Shown one piece after another: positions 15,201 to 28,988 of a DNA stretch of 64,000 nucleotides; position 1 is the stretch's first letter; each line of letters opens with the position of its first letter. This DNA comes from Fratercula arctica (taxonomy: Eukaryota; Chordata; Aves; Charadriiformes; Alcidae), in NCBI GenBank assembly GCA_947846985.1, contig CANTUZ010000011.1:29631589-29695588 (forward strand), in the 5' to 3' direction. The translations under genes and the position numbers were made by a program. The notes beneath the pieces are model-generated. The model saw only the letters and a program-made list of their open reading frames with translations, did no database searches and was not told the DNA's origin.

Positions 15201-18200
15201 GAAACGATGCTTAAAATTTTGATGCAGTACATAAAAGAATTTATACGTATGACATTCTTAAAAAAGTCTTAACTGTCCCTATGCTGTCATTCTGCCATTG
15301 TGCAGCATCTAAACTCCTCCTCAGTGGATTTGTGATAGGCTTGAAGCTGCAGGGTGACACAGATGGATGGACACCACGGCTGGGGGGACCTGAGCCATTG
15401 CAGACCACAGAGATGTGGGGAGACGATCAGGGCTGTTACGAGGTTGTGAACCAAAATTGTAGGTCTCAAAGGTTTACAGCCATTTGTCACAGCTGCTGTT
15501 GTGGCAAAGGAAAACAAGTCTGGAGAGACTGTTAGTACACACACAAACAGAAAAACAAAATGTGGAATATTCCTGCACCACTCAGAACACCTCATAGAGG
15601 GAGATGAGCACATTACCCGGATGCACTACCATCAGCTCAGCAGTGCCAGCACCAGTAAAAACCACAGTGAATTACCTCAACTGCTTATTATCTGGTCCAT
15701 GACATACCGTGTCTGAGCTTGTGCCCAACGCTGGAATATCTCTGCTGATTCAAGTGGGAACAAGGCTGTGTCCAGCATGAAGTAGCTGACACTCTTTGCA
15801 CAGTTAGCATAACTTCAGCCATGCATGGCATGTGAAATACCCATTTCATGGAGGCTTTTGTTTGTTTTTTCCTCCATTAAACCAATTACTAGCTAATCAT
15901 TTTGTATAAAATAACACAATATGACATTATTAGATCTGATCTGTGCAAAACCTTTTTGTATAACAGCCTTGGTTTAATTTCATTTGTGGGATTAACAAAC
16001 AAATCTAACAGCAAAACTGGCATTAATGAAGGCAAAAGGGAAGGCAAATAGATGTCACCCATGTTCAAGGCAGTGTTAAATGATGTAAGTTTTATTTAAA
16101 TTTTCAGCTCTGATGACATGAAGCTAGGAGGAATCTTCATGCCAATACAGTTAGCAAAGAGAACTAAAATTATATGATCACATTTTTGGCTGTTTCTGTC
16201 AAGTTAACACTCCATGGTCCCTGTCAAAGTCCTTTCCTTTTTCTTCTTGTGTTAATACTGCATTTATTGTGGTATCGGTTCTCTGTGTGTGCTCCCATTC
16301 CCCTGGATGGCCCCAGCATGAAGTATTTACTGGCTGGGCAGGGAGGTGAGACCTGGGTGAACAGCACAAATCAGCGAGAGGAGAAGAGAACAAAGCAGCA
16401 AACATGACTAGCCAGTTGTGTGGATGTGACAGCATGTCTGCTGCAGGCTGTGGTCCCTAAGGATTGCTGACAACTGAGGACCTTGAGGCAAGCCAGCCCA
16501 GAAGACAGAGCTGCAAGAGGTCCTACAGGTGTGACAAACCCTGTCATTCACCATCGCGCACTGCCATGCCCTGGGGGCAGCTTGCCCTCGTCCCTCCTGA
16601 TCCGTAAGCTACTTTAAAATCAATGATGTCAGCCATCCATCCCAAAGGACTTTTCCAAGGAGATCAGTATTGTCCTCCAGTTCCAAATGGGCAAGCTGAG
16701 GGAGGAGGAGGAGAGGCGATATGTCGAGGTTGCTCAGCGCCTGCAAACCGAGACCTTTCTCTTGGGTCTCTCATACGCAAATGGACCTCTCTGTCCTGCG
16801 GCAAAGCCTGGGCAACAGATGGCAAACAAATTCAAGGAGGTGGTGATGAAAAGAGGAGAATATTCAAATCACTTTACCTCTTCCAGATGTATTTAATTAG
16901 GGCAATATATTTTTTTCTTGGTTTAGGAAATGAAAGCCATATTTGCTCTAAGTTTTGTCCCCTGAGCTGTTCCTTACAGGCATGCTGCAAAGCTAAGGTG
17001 ACAAAGCAATACTGCAGGAGAACCAGACTTTTTGGAGGATTTGAAAGAGCATTTGCAGGGTAAACATTCCTTGTTGTCCTCATTCAGAGAGCTCTGACTC
17101 TGTTAGGCATGGACAGTAACAATTGTTCTTGAGCTTCTAAGTCCTTCACAACTTGCTGTAGTCTGGTGCTTTGCAAATGGCAATGAAAAACTCCCTAAAG
17201 AATCAAATCGTAGCCTGGCTAAATCAGAGATATAAACTGAAAGGTGCATATAAATCACAGCGTGCTTTCATAACTCCATTCAGATGTGAACAATATGTTA
17301 GAGCCCCTATATTAAGCAATGGAGCTGTGCCGAACAGCTCTGTGGACAATTCTTTATTAGCTGCCAAGAAAATATGATTTATCCAAAAGCTTTGCATACA
17401 AAAAAACTTATGCTGAGTCCTAGGTGGCTCCCACCCCTACTGCTTATGGCAGAAAGGAATGTTTTGTGCTGACAAGCCAATTAGCTGTCAATTAGCTGAT
17501 TGATGTGTTCAATGCTAAACATCACACAGCAGAACAAATTGTCACAGTCCTGGAAGCGGGAGTTGAGTTTTAGCACACACCTTCCTGCCCTGCTTCTTTT
17601 TACATGGGTGTGAGGAGTAGAAACAAATTTTGGTAATGAAGGGCCCCCCCGGGGCTTTACACTTGCACTGACCCCTCAGCCTTGAGTTTGGGTTTTGCTT
17701 CTCTTTAAGTTTTACTTCGCCAAACCTCAGAACCTACGGTAGCAGGAGTGACTACGATTTCAGCATAAAACCTTCGCTGCTTACTGGATTGGGCTTTTTT
17801 GTTCTGTTTACGTTACCTCTAGTAATCTTATTTACAATCACATTTATTCCCAACGCTTTTGAGGCAAACTGACACACTTAGTTTGCTGTAAAAAACAAGG
17901 ATTTGGGTTTTTTTAAATAGAGTACCTTGAATTTATTTACCTCTTTATTTACCTTTTCTTTCTGTGTATATGTAACAGGCAGTCAGATCTCCTTCTTATG
18001 CATTGGTTATACATTACAGATTTCTTATTCCCGTATCAATGGTTGTTTATTCAATTACACTGTGGAAGTAAAAGGGACACAAAACTGCTAGTACCAGTAC
18101 CATAGGACCTAAAAATACTCTTTTCTTGCGCTCTCTTTCTCAATGGAAGCTGACTTTTAATTTCCAAGCTTCATGCCTTCAGAAAGCCGTATGATACCCC

Positions 18201-18326
18201 TTTGTCTGTATGCTGGCATTGTTCAATAGCTGAAATAGTTTTCCTACTTCCCTAGGACTTGTTCCCCTTATATAATGAGGTTTAAAATTTTCCAGTGGTT
18301 TAAATCAGTATTTGCTGCAGTACTTC

Positions 18327-18342
18327 TTTTTTTTTTTTTTTT
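18327..18342 (+). repeat. T16 homopolymer
   Basis: Sixteen consecutive T in AT-rich intergenic DNA, with no recognisable retroposon body next to it. Confidence 0.9.
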
Positions 18343-21300
18343 CCACATTTCCTTAAGTTTCTCTTTAAAGGTAAAGACAAAAATTAATCCTTCTGAACAC
18401 TGAGTGCGTCTCTTCTCTCATTTATTAGTGTGATGTTTTTGAGGTGCTGATAGAGGAAAGCTATCTTGAAGGACAACATATTCCACAACCATTTTCCCCG
18501 GCACGTCCCTGGGTCTCTGCCTCAGCTTTCCCTCCCTTTCCGCGGTGTTTGACGGGGCTGTTTAGCAAAGCAGTTGCGTAGCGCCTGCAGTAACTGTGTC
18601 CTGACAGGGCACATGAGAGCTCAGGGGAATATCCTGAATTTCTCTTTCTGATGGATGCTTGGATGCACTTCTTGGATATAATTGCAAGATGGCAGAAACG
18701 ACTGCCTGGCGGTTTAGCAGGGAGCCGTTAATGGAGGTGTGCACAAGTGGAGGAGTCTTTCACATAGTTCAAGTGGGATATTGTTTTCTGCTGGAGTGGA
18801 GTGTCATTTCTGTTTGAAGAGCAATGCAGATTGGAGAGGAGATGAAGTAAGAGCGTGCTTGATTTCCTGGCTTGGTCAGGATCCATCACTCACTCATTGC
18901 CTTCTGCGACTGTGTACGAACCTGCCCACTTCTTATTTTCACCTCAATGTGACAGGTATGAAACTCTTCTGTTTGAGACAGTAGGGGGACCTCAAACCCG
19001 ACAGCAGTGGTGTTGCAAGGAAGCAAAGGAGGTAGGAAATGTGCTGCACGTGGAGGCTGAAAGCAGGGACAAAAGGAGCTACTGTATATGCAGATTGTCT
19101 TCCTCCTTTTCCAGCTGTGGCATGATGTAAAGAAAACATAAAGGATGCTCAGGATTAATAATTTAGGGGGAAACAAGGGTATGAAATTGGTGAGCTGTGA
19201 ATATGCAGCCAAGACGGCGACTTGAAGCTGTGTCTGTGCATCATTTTCAAGGCAATATTGGATTTTAAACTCTTATCTCCAGATGTTAATCCTTAATGGG
19301 AGCAAAGCTGGAGCTTGGCTTCCACAACTCAATTTGTAAAATAGCAGCCACATGTTCCCTTCATCCCCCCATTGTTTTTATCACATAAAATGCAAAACTG
19401 CAATTCCCCTGCTTAATTTTTCTCCTATGCAGTCTTCCCATTTAAAAGAGTTATCACCCAAAAAACCCATCAAGCAATGTTTTTGTCTCTTATTATGGGA
19501 ACAGGCAGTTTTACTGCAAAGGGTTACAATTTTCAGAGAGTTGAACTAACCTCTGACTCTATGCTGATTCATCATGAGTCCAAATTACTGATCCACTTTG
19601 AATTCTAGAGGCCAGATCCTTACCTGGTATGGACTAGTCCATCTCCTTAGTACATATTGAGGCTGCTGTGCTACACGCCGGCCATCCGGCCATTCTGCCC
19701 TGCTGTTGTGGACAGCAGAAGATAACAGTCCTACCTGCAGTCATTACAATTGATTTTGCAAATAGTCAGCTGCACAAAGTGAAAAATCTCTTTTTATCTT
19801 CATGCTTCCATTTTTGAATGAGGATTTTCAAGTTTCAATTAATCTGTGCAATGAGAGATGCACACCGATGAATATACAGGTATCTAGTTTAGCCCTACAA
19901 GGAGGAATACCTAAAATTCAGCCCTTCATTTATTTCTGTGTACCTGGGAGAAAATTGCTTCTCTGTCACAGTGGGAGATGTTGAATTGGAGGGAAAGAGG
20001 ATTAATAAAAAGTGCTACGCAAGAACTTTGGAGAGGATAGACAAAGCCAAGCAGCATTCAAGGGGAAATGATTCCAAATCGATCCATAGTCTCAAGCTTT
20101 TGGGCTGCAGGGAAGAGCAGTTGGAAGAAGCTGGTGAATAGTTAATACATTTTCCCTCTGAGGGGCTGACAGTATCAGTGACAGGATAACAGCAGCGTGA
20201 CGGGAGCTTTGCCATACGTGAGCTCACTGGCTCATCGCAGCACGGCACGCTGCTCGCCATGTGCCAGACGGGACATCTGCTCTGGTTGGAGGGGAGACAG
20301 AAACCCCTCGCTCCCATCCTTTGCGCCTGGGTTTCCTTTAGGTAAGATCTGCTTTCCCCCAGTTCCTCCAGGGCCGGAGGAAGCTACAGGGAAAACAGAG
20401 CGAGGCACATCTGGAGCAATGCAGCAGCTGGGAAATGCCTAATGCTGCAGGGGATGGTGGTATCGTGCAGATGGCTGTGACCTTTTCAGTATTCCAGATT
20501 TTGATTGATTGGCCATTTCCCCTCTTTCCCAGGCTGTAAACAGGGGAGCAGTGAAATAGGTGGCCAAAATAAACACGGAGTTATGTAGGCTAAGGCAAAT
20601 TTATATTGAATTTATGAGAGAGAAGATTTCGCTACCTCATTCCACCCATAAAAATTATAAAGCGAACAGAAAGTGACATAAAATCAATACATTTCCATGA
20701 CAAAGCTCATTATAAGAAGAGAAAATACAGTCCCATATTAACTTGTTCTCATTACTGTTCTAAGATTTATCATGTCAGGTGCAATGTGCAAGGGAGGAAA
20801 GGAAAACCTTCCTTGCCCTTACCTTAAAAAAAATCAAACAGACAAAATAAGTCAAATTATCTTCATCATGTTCTGTGAGCGTATGTTTTGCCAAGCCTCA
20901 CAAGGGGCATGATTAGCTCAAAAGTTATGACTTTGAGGAGCCCTTCCAGGCTGGATGCTCTGGGGCCAGAGCAGGGAGCCCTGTCCCGCCTGTCGCTACC
21001 AAACCAGCTCTTCCCCCGGCATCGGTGGGAGCCGGCACTCTGGGAAGAAGATGCTACTTGGGGGCTTGACAAGAGGAAACCACTTTGAGTCTGTAACATC
21101 ATATCTCTTATAAAGTGTGGCAGGAAGCGTGTCACAGCTATTAAAATACATAAAGTTTATTAATACTTAAGAACAAGTAACACCAAAGGAGATACTGTGT
21201 TTTCTTTTTTGTGCTACTGCATTTATTCTGAAATGCTTGTTGGATGTAGTGGTTACCTGTTTTCTAGCGACTTACTGTAAATGTAGAAGTTGGGAATCTA

Positions 21301-24300
21301 TAGAGGGCCATGGATGTCTCAAGGGTCCTAATTATTTGGCTTGCAAATATACTAGAAAAGTTTTAATTGGAGGAATTGCTTGGCAAAGCACAGAGCTTCG
21401 TCGCTCCAGCTGAAACCCTGACCCTGCTCCCATCGACGTAGTCGCAGTCAGGTCAGGTCTTGATTGAAACAGTCATGAAATAATGTGTAAACAAAGTTCC
21501 TTGCACTGTAAAAAACAACCCAGGCTCCTACACACAGCATAGCCCAAGTGCCCCTTCAACCAGCTGACTCCAAATACACCACGGACCAAGATCCTCTGGA
21601 TTTCTTCTCAGCGGTGAATGAATTAGGACTGGTCCTTCCAAAGTGTTTCCAGCAGCCTGTTAGGAAACAGCTGTCTTCCTTCTGGAGGAGCAGGACTATG
21701 GACACGAGCAGCTGAGGTGGAAAGGCTGATGCACACTGTGTCTCTGAACTTCAGCTAAACTTGACCACCCACTGATGTGACATGAGGTACCTGTGCAATA
21801 AGTTGGAAAGCTTGGGTGGGTAAGTCCCACTTATCCCAAAAGCCCAGCAAAGAAGTCCATTGCTCTAGCCAACAGGCAGAGCAAGGGGCTGCTGTAGGTG
21901 TAATGTGGAGTGTCTCGTAACACCAGCTAGCTGGATTTGGAGTACAAAACAGTTGACGGAAAAATAAGAGCAGACCTGAATAGCTCAGAGCCAGGAAATG
22001 GAATTGCCACACTCAGGCCAGCCCCAAGGTCAGTTATTTTGTCTGACTGCTGTATTCTACCTGCGGTGCTCGTTCTCATCTGAGCTTAAGCAGAGCAACA
22101 AGTCCTAGGAGAGAAGTCCAAACCCGTCTTTGCAGATGGGCTCGTTGCTGCATTTGCAATGCACGTCCACAGCCCTGGCTCTGAGGGGCCATTCGAGAAT
22201 CTAGTCTCATCCTCGCATGCATTGCTCCTCGTGTACAGCTGAACAGATGCAGTTCATTTTGGAGCTGACATCTGGTGCTGTCAGAGTACATAACTGGTGC
22301 TGATTTGCAATGCAACCTGAACACTCTGACCTTTTTGGTGCATTCGTAAGAGGTGATAGCCTGTATGCGCTACATAGATAAACTAGTTGGTGTGTGGTAT
22401 GTGCATTTGTTTGCAAGGATAACAAGGAAAAAGTAAACACACAAAATGAAGCCTGTCAAATTTGGCCAGTGTAAAACCTCACTGGCCAGCTGAAGAAGAT
22501 GACAGATAAATGGAGGGTATAATGACCTGATAAACACAGGTATATTTCCTCAAATCAGCATTCCAAATGCTGCTTCTCAATTCAATCAGCCTCCTCCTTA
22601 CCCATGCAAATAATGTTCCCAGCCCTCTCCCCTGACCTGCAGAAGCTAGCACAGAAGTACTGGGATGCTTTAATAAGAACGTTGCCTTCATCCTTCATTG
22701 CCTGGGAGGGCAATGTGAGATATCACTGAGGCTGGGGCAAAGACAAACGTGTCAGGGATACCTGTACTCCATAGCATAAAATAAATCCTGGCCTCTCCAT
22801 GAAACCTAGCCTAGCACTGACTCGAATAGGAACTTTTATATGGGGCAATGCAATACCCTGTAGAAAGGGTAGCTCCAGTCTGGAAGTAGGGTCTCTCAGG
22901 ACAGGCTAGGCTTGCTTTCCCATACATGGCTCGTGGACCTATCCTGTTGTATGGCTGGAATTGCTTGAGGTCTTTGGTCTGCCTATTTTATCTCCGCTTT
23001 GTGATGCAGTCTTTGGATATCTCTGTTTTTCGTGTATTTACTCCTACATGTCAGACTGGGACCTGGGGAATGGAGAGAGAGGCTCTTTAGGGAGAGGTTT
23101 TGCTTTACTTGGCTGTCAGCATCCAACTCTCACACACCCCAAAGCCTGTTGTCACGGGGAAATGTAGGGTCACACAACGGAGACCCTCAGCTATCAGCTG
23201 AAAAGGACACTTCTTGCACTTGTGAAGTGTGAAATGAAGAAGGGGTAGTCAGAGCGAGGGGGAGAGAGGCCAGGACCTCTCCTCTGCAAACCCGCACAGA
23301 GTCACTCCCCGCTGGGAAGGAGATGTGCATCCCCAGCTGTGCTTTGAACTTGCCCTGTGTTTTGAATTGCATCAAGTGGTGGAAAGCTGAGTGATCACAG
23401 GGCTTGGCTGTAATGGCAAAGTAGCTTCAATAGTGTCAGTGCAGATAAAAGTGAGATACAAATGTTTGTCTGCTGAGAAGCTTGGTCACTAAGTGACATG
23501 TTTAAGGGAGAATTGAACAGAGCTATCCAAAGCCACAAGTCAGAGCATCCTTCCTCCATACAAAATCAGGGTCCCATACCTGTCTAAAGACATGAAGGGC
23601 AAGACCTTACGCTGCCATGAAAGAGTTGCCTGAGCCCTTGAGCCTAAAAAAGACACAGTATGCTAACCCCCAGCTTAGTAAATTATAGGATTTCCCTCGG
23701 CTCCACCAAAGTTTTGCCCCATTTACAGAGGTTACGAAGCTAGCTCAAAAGCTTCCAGACACCTTTAGGATAGAGGACAACAATCTTGTTGCTTTTCTGA
23801 AGGCATCATGGGGGCAGTCACATGGGAGGCATCCTGGATTCCCAAATCTATGGTAGAGGAGGGACTGCAGCTCTCCCTGGGGCTGGTCTCCCCTGTGAAC
23901 TCAAGGGGTGAAACACCTCCCTGGGCTTCATGAGTTACAGAAAAGGTTTCACAGCCTGTACCTCTCCCACCGAGTCCTCTGCAGATCTGGCTTTCAGCAA
24001 TCAGCAGCCTAACGGGTCATTGCAATGGTCTTGAGATCTGTGTGTAAAAGTCAGAAGGAAAAAGATTTCTTCTTATAAAACTTGTTCAGAAAAGTTGAAT
24101 TTTAAATGCGTAGTTCCTTCAGCAGTGGGACTAATAGAAGCTGATTTCTCACAGTTTTGTACTCTGCAGTTTGATTTTCTGGTAGCCAGGAAGGGGCAGA
24201 CTCCAAGAGGACATTTTCTTGGGGTCTGATAACAACTTTGCCCATGTGGACTCTTCCATGGCTGAGTGAGGATGAGGTCCAGTTGCAGCCTTTCCACCAG

Positions 24301-25658
24301 GGGTTTAGCAGTGCCCGCTTTCATGACAGCCAGAGGATCTCAGTTGCCTTTGAAAATGCTGTTCCCTTTCAAATTTGGTGCAGGCAGGCCCATGGATTCA
24401 AAAATTACTCAGGGAGAACAGACATAGACACGTAGAGGTACATGGAGTATGACTGTGTGAACCTCACTTGCTTGGGAAAATAGGCAAAAAAATAATAAAA
24501 TGCAGAAGCCTTGTTATTATCACAGCTGAACAGTCCTTTCTGACATATTCTATTAAGTCGCTTCTGTTTCACTCAGGATTTGCATTACTGGCTCTCCTTT
24601 CCACGAATGACCTTTTCCATGCCAGGCTTTGTAAAACTATTGCCATTCTTCATTTAGAAATTTGCTAAAGTGTGTTTGCAGAAACCGTAGATTTGTTTTC
24701 TGATGAATCGTCCCTTTTTGGGGAAAGGAAAAAAGAATTATGCTGCTGACCTTTATATTTAACAGGATCTTTTTGCAAGTGGAAAATCATACCATTGACT
24801 CTAAGTAGGAACAGTTCTTCCTACTCTGCATCAGTGTGTTTATTCAACCATTTCCTAAGGACATCTGTAATGGTATTTATAGCAAAACATGTTTTGTGGG
24901 GAAACCTCACTTTCTCATTCCACATAAAATGTAATTGAGAAACTGAAAGAATATTATTAAAACATTTAAGGAGGCAGGGATAGGGTAATAGAGTGAAGTA
25001 TTTGGTGTCATGTATTTTGATGAGAGAGAATATCATTTATTAAGCCATATTTCAGTTGTTTCACAGCTTTTGGGGTATACTTAAGCTTCCTATCTTGTGC
25101 ACAGTACCACCGTCTCCCCACAGAGCCGGGAGGGAGCAGGGCTCCGATGGTCGGCGGTGATGAATTCATTGAATGCGTTGGTGCTGTACTGCACTGCGCC
25201 CTGACGGGTGCCCTCACCAGCATGGCCCTACCAGAGAACAGGGGATAAACAAGATTTAGCCTGACCTCCCTGGTTGTATGAAAGGTTTGTTCGACCGCTG
25301 CATGTACACAAAGTACTTGTTCCGTGCAGTCTTATTGCCTGCTCCAGCAGTGCTACTTATCACTTAGGTCCTAAGGACTTTGTTGGTGTAAGATTTTATT
25401 TGCTGCATGAAAAAGCTACTAAACATTCACCTTTACCACTGAACTAGTTATTCCAGCCACTCTGTTGCTTACCTATGCATGTTACCCTTGCAATGTGGTA
25501 CCTAAGCCTTGGTTATGTGTAACATCACCTGGTGCACTGAGCGATGGTGCTCATTCGTGATTTGTGATCCCATGGTGTGTGCTAAAGGTAGATGAATGAA
25601 ATAATGCAACTCCAAAGAGCTCATCCAGCAGCTGCTGTTCAACCCAAGCACATCTGTT

Positions 25659-26333
25659 TTGTGCGCATGTCAGGGGTCTACAAGAGCAAAGCTACGGATT
25701 GGTGACTTCAGTCGTTCTGAGATGTCGTGTTACAGATCTAGCAAGGAGCTCAAGCCCAATTACAATTTGCTTCCTTCTTTAAAACCTGGCTCCTGGAAGT
25801 CTCCGCAGTTACATCTTGTGTCACGATCATGCCAGCCAGCTCAGGAATTCACCCTTCCTGATAGCTGTGCGCAGCGTTTGGAAAGATTGCTGGCTGTCCC
25901 CGTAAATCACCGCTTTCCATTCTGTCTGGCTATATCCGTAATGGGTTTTCATTCTCTCAGCACCTGGCTCGTGCCTCACAGCACCGAGCAGACATCTGAG
26001 CCGGGGGGCCCTGAGCCATTGGATTCAGCTATTCAACCTAATATTCTGCTGTTAAATGTGTTTAGGAGAGGAATACCTTATGCTGCAGCCCTTTCCCATG
26101 CCACGATTCCCACCGATTGCCAGGGCTGCCTTGCAAAGCTGCCATTGTTGGTGCTGCAATTAACTGAGGACTTCTCCGCAGCCAAGGAGCAGAGAAGGGG
26201 CACTGAGAAGTCCCGTCAACTTCAGCAGCACGTAGGGGCACAGAAGGACTGGCTCAGCCTGGGCTGCCAACCCTCCCAGCTGATTCGAAACAAATCTCTT
26301 TTGTTCTCCCTCTTTGTTTCATGCAGTAAATAA
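25659..26333 (+). other. Longest open frame in the desert (225 codons), probably not a gene
   Basis: Open for 675 nt, but the first codon is TTG and the first ATG comes 22 codons in, with T at +4. No domain, signal peptide or repeat is recognised, and composition is mixed. A frame this long is only mildly unusual in 64 kb on six frames. It could be noise or part of an unannotated exon. Confidence 0.12.
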
Positions 26334-28826
26334 AAATGAATCCCCCGAGGACCAGAGCATTTAGGCTTAGCGTATTTTTGTTTGTTCAGAGCGTATCAGT
26401 CTGTTGTTCTTCCTGGCTAATCAGATAGAGCGGAAGCTAAAACAATCTCAATTTGTTGTTCCATTTTATTCTATACATAATCACTGCTTCTCATTTGCCT
26501 CTAAATAGCTGCATAAATACACATTAAATGCAGTGACATCTCTTTTGGGACTCACTCCAGTGTTTCTTGGTTATTTTCTCTATTTGAAAGAGATAAGGTT
26601 CTCAGATATTGTGATGTTTCTTGTAAAATCTTCTCTAGTGTGCACGTTTAGGAATGGATATAATAACACCGGGCCCATTCTTGTCCCCTGCAGACATAAG
26701 GGGTTTGGTGACTCTAAATGAATGCATAAGAATAAGCTGTGCCCACATAGCATGTGTGAAAGCAGAAAAAAGCTCTCAGGTTGGGTAGCCACGAAGGTTA
26801 TTTTGGACTGACACTTCTTGCACTGTTCCCTCTTCTCTCGGCTTCCTCTCTTCCCCCTCTGTCTCTGACTCCCAAGCTCCCGTCCCGGTTTGTAGGGATC
26901 GCTTTGGGTTAGCGACTTGTGGTTCCTGCAGAATGGCTGGCTCCTCTTTTCGTCTGGATTCCATCGCCCAGCAGACACGTTGCTGTCACTTTTGGCTTTT
27001 CAAAGAGCCTTCCTGCTCATCACAAGACAAATGTGTGGGTACTAGTGCTTTAGGCTTTCAAGATTGAGGTAGATACAGGTGTCAGAATCTGAATTTATGG
27101 CTGGCCGGTAACTGTCCTTCTAGGATGAAAAGAGACATTTGATGCCCTCTACACTAACTGCCTGCTCTAGAAAACTGTAAGCACTGAAATATCTGCAGAA
27201 TTCATAAATTAATTTTGGTCATCTTCCTGTGTTTTCTGAATTTGTGTCCCAGAGATAAGCAGGAGGAGGAAAGTTCCCAGCACCTGAAGACAGTGTTTTT
27301 CAAATTCACCCATTCAGGTAGCTGCAGAGCATCGTTGCCAGAGCAGCAGTGACCTCAGGCAGGCATGTTCCTCGGGGGCTGCCACATCTGGCCAGCTGAG
27401 AGCTGGAGGATGCTGAGCCCACATCTGTCCTCAGCGTACCACACAGTCACATTGCTCATTTTAGCTTCCATTTTCAGTTTGTTCATTTTGGCTGGAGAAT
27501 CAGGAGAGCAGCCTCGTCAGTTTAAGCCAACTCATAGGTAGGTTTTTGCAGTGTGGCACAATGGGGACCACTATATGTTTTTCCAGGATAGACTGCAGTT
27601 AACTAAAAATATTTATTGCAGATTAACTATTTCACTCTAATGGTGAGGCACACACCCAAAACATATGCATATCATGTGAGATGCACATAAGAACATAAAT
27701 ATGTGCACACAGAGGCATGCATGTTAACTCTGATGCTCTTCATTTAGGAAGATGATCCAAGCTATTTGGTAAAGCACCGGGACAAATCCTGGGGGTGAAC
27801 ACAGTTCTGCCTGAGACAAACTTATACATGAGATCCTATAAGACAAATGAAGTTGAAGCCCAGTTCCTGGCATTTTGCATCCTTTTGTATTCCATCTGCT
27901 TCCCACATCTATGGGACAATTTGTCACGGCTGGTTACGTTGGCACATCATGTTCAATATATTTCTGAGGCGCAAAATGAGAGATGATCAGAGAAGTTCTG
28001 AAATACCTGAAACAGGGAAACTGTGGGCTTAATTGCAGCATTGACCGTGAGTGTGGCACTAAGTGGGAGCTGGAAGAGCTCTGCTCCAGGAGAAGCGCCT
28101 GCCAAGTTGCTCCTTATGGAGGGCCACTGCACACTGCTTTGCCACTATAGTTATGGAGAAATGCAATATCGCTGCCCCCAGTATCCCCAGTGCATATCCC
28201 CAGTGGTGTGGGCAGGGCCCAGGATGGAGAACTGATGCCCCCAGTCCTGCCCCGAGCATACAGGGTAGCACTGGCCTTGTCATGTGGCCTGTTGCCTCCA
28301 ATCTCGGAGAGCCGGCAGTGAGTTGGGATAGGGGTACTCTTGTAGAAAAGCAAAACGTCCTTTTCTTTTGTGTGTTTTTACTCCCTTTCCCAGATTTGCG
28401 TGTATCTAAGAAAGGAAAATATCAGGCATAGCGCTAACACAGTCATCTAACAGCAAATAGGAGTCTGGGGAGAGAAAAGGGGGAGAAACAAAATTCTAAA
28501 GGTTTATAACAGAGTATAGTATAAACAACCAGCTAAAACAAAGCAGGCAGCCTGGGGAAAGAGATGGAGTTCTGCATTTCTGCTGCAGAGAAATGCACAA
28601 AATTTCTCTGCAAGAAAACACATCTATTGTGCTGTCAGCTGATTAATGACACCCAAGTTGAAAGCGATGGGAAAAAGCACAGGGGAATCTGAAAATGCAC
28701 TGGAAAGAGCATGCACATCCAAAAGGGTGGGATGTGAAAAGCCAAGTGTCGGGCGGGGACTGAGCAAGGCAAAGGCGAGCGCAGGTTTCCAGCGCTGCGC
28801 CCAAGCGCAGGACAAGGCTGATCTCT

Positions 28827-28851
28827 AGCGGCTGCGGGAAAAGCAGCCGCT
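28827..28851. other. Perfect GC-rich hairpin (9-bp stem, 7-nt loop)
   Basis: AGCGGCTGC and GCAGCCGCT are exact reverse complements around a GGGAAAA loop, directly before the G-run tandem repeat in the CpG-rich patch. Whether it acts in DNA or RNA is unknown. Confidence 0.8.
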
Positions 28852-28869
28852 GTCGCCGCTGTCGGGACG

Positions 28870-28988
28870 CTCCCGCTCCGCCGCTTCTTGGAGCTGGGGG
28901 GGGGGGGTCTCTCGCTCCGCCGCTTCTTGGAGCTGGGGGGGGGGGGGTCTCTCGCTCCGCCGCTTCTTGGAGCTGGGGGGTCTCTGAC
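28870..28988 (+). repeat. Tandem repeat, three 39-40 bp units each ending in a G run
   Basis: The unit CGCTCCGCCGCTTCTTGGAG plus CTG and a G run occurs three times, starting at 28874, 28913 and 28953. The G runs are 12, 13 and 6 long, separated by TCTCT. On the minus strand one frame gives repeats of PPPPSSKKRRS, but the frame has no supporting start or splice context. The run lengths are likely polymorphic and the plus strand could fold into G-quadruplexes. Confidence 0.95.

Larger units (their letters stand above)
1..28700. other. Gene-poor intergenic DNA (desert downstream of SLC16A7)
   Basis: No recognisable coding exon, RNA gene or intact transposon was seen on either strand. Open frames are short, overlap on both strands and look like chance; the longest is noted separately at 25659-26333. 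Several AT-rich segments are dense in TAAT/ATTA motifs (about 2780-3060, 5700-6250, 8880-9250, 14400-14620). In mammals SLC16A7 is also followed by a large gene desert before TAFA2, which fits the layout, but no TAFA2 exon was recognised here. Diverged repeats may be present that I cannot identify by eye. Confidence 0.65.

Noticed and set aside
16630..16760. MIR-like SINE suggested by TTCCAAATGGGCAAGCTGAG and a following purine run
   Set aside because: The resemblance to the MIR core is short and not continued; it needs RepeatMasker to be believed.
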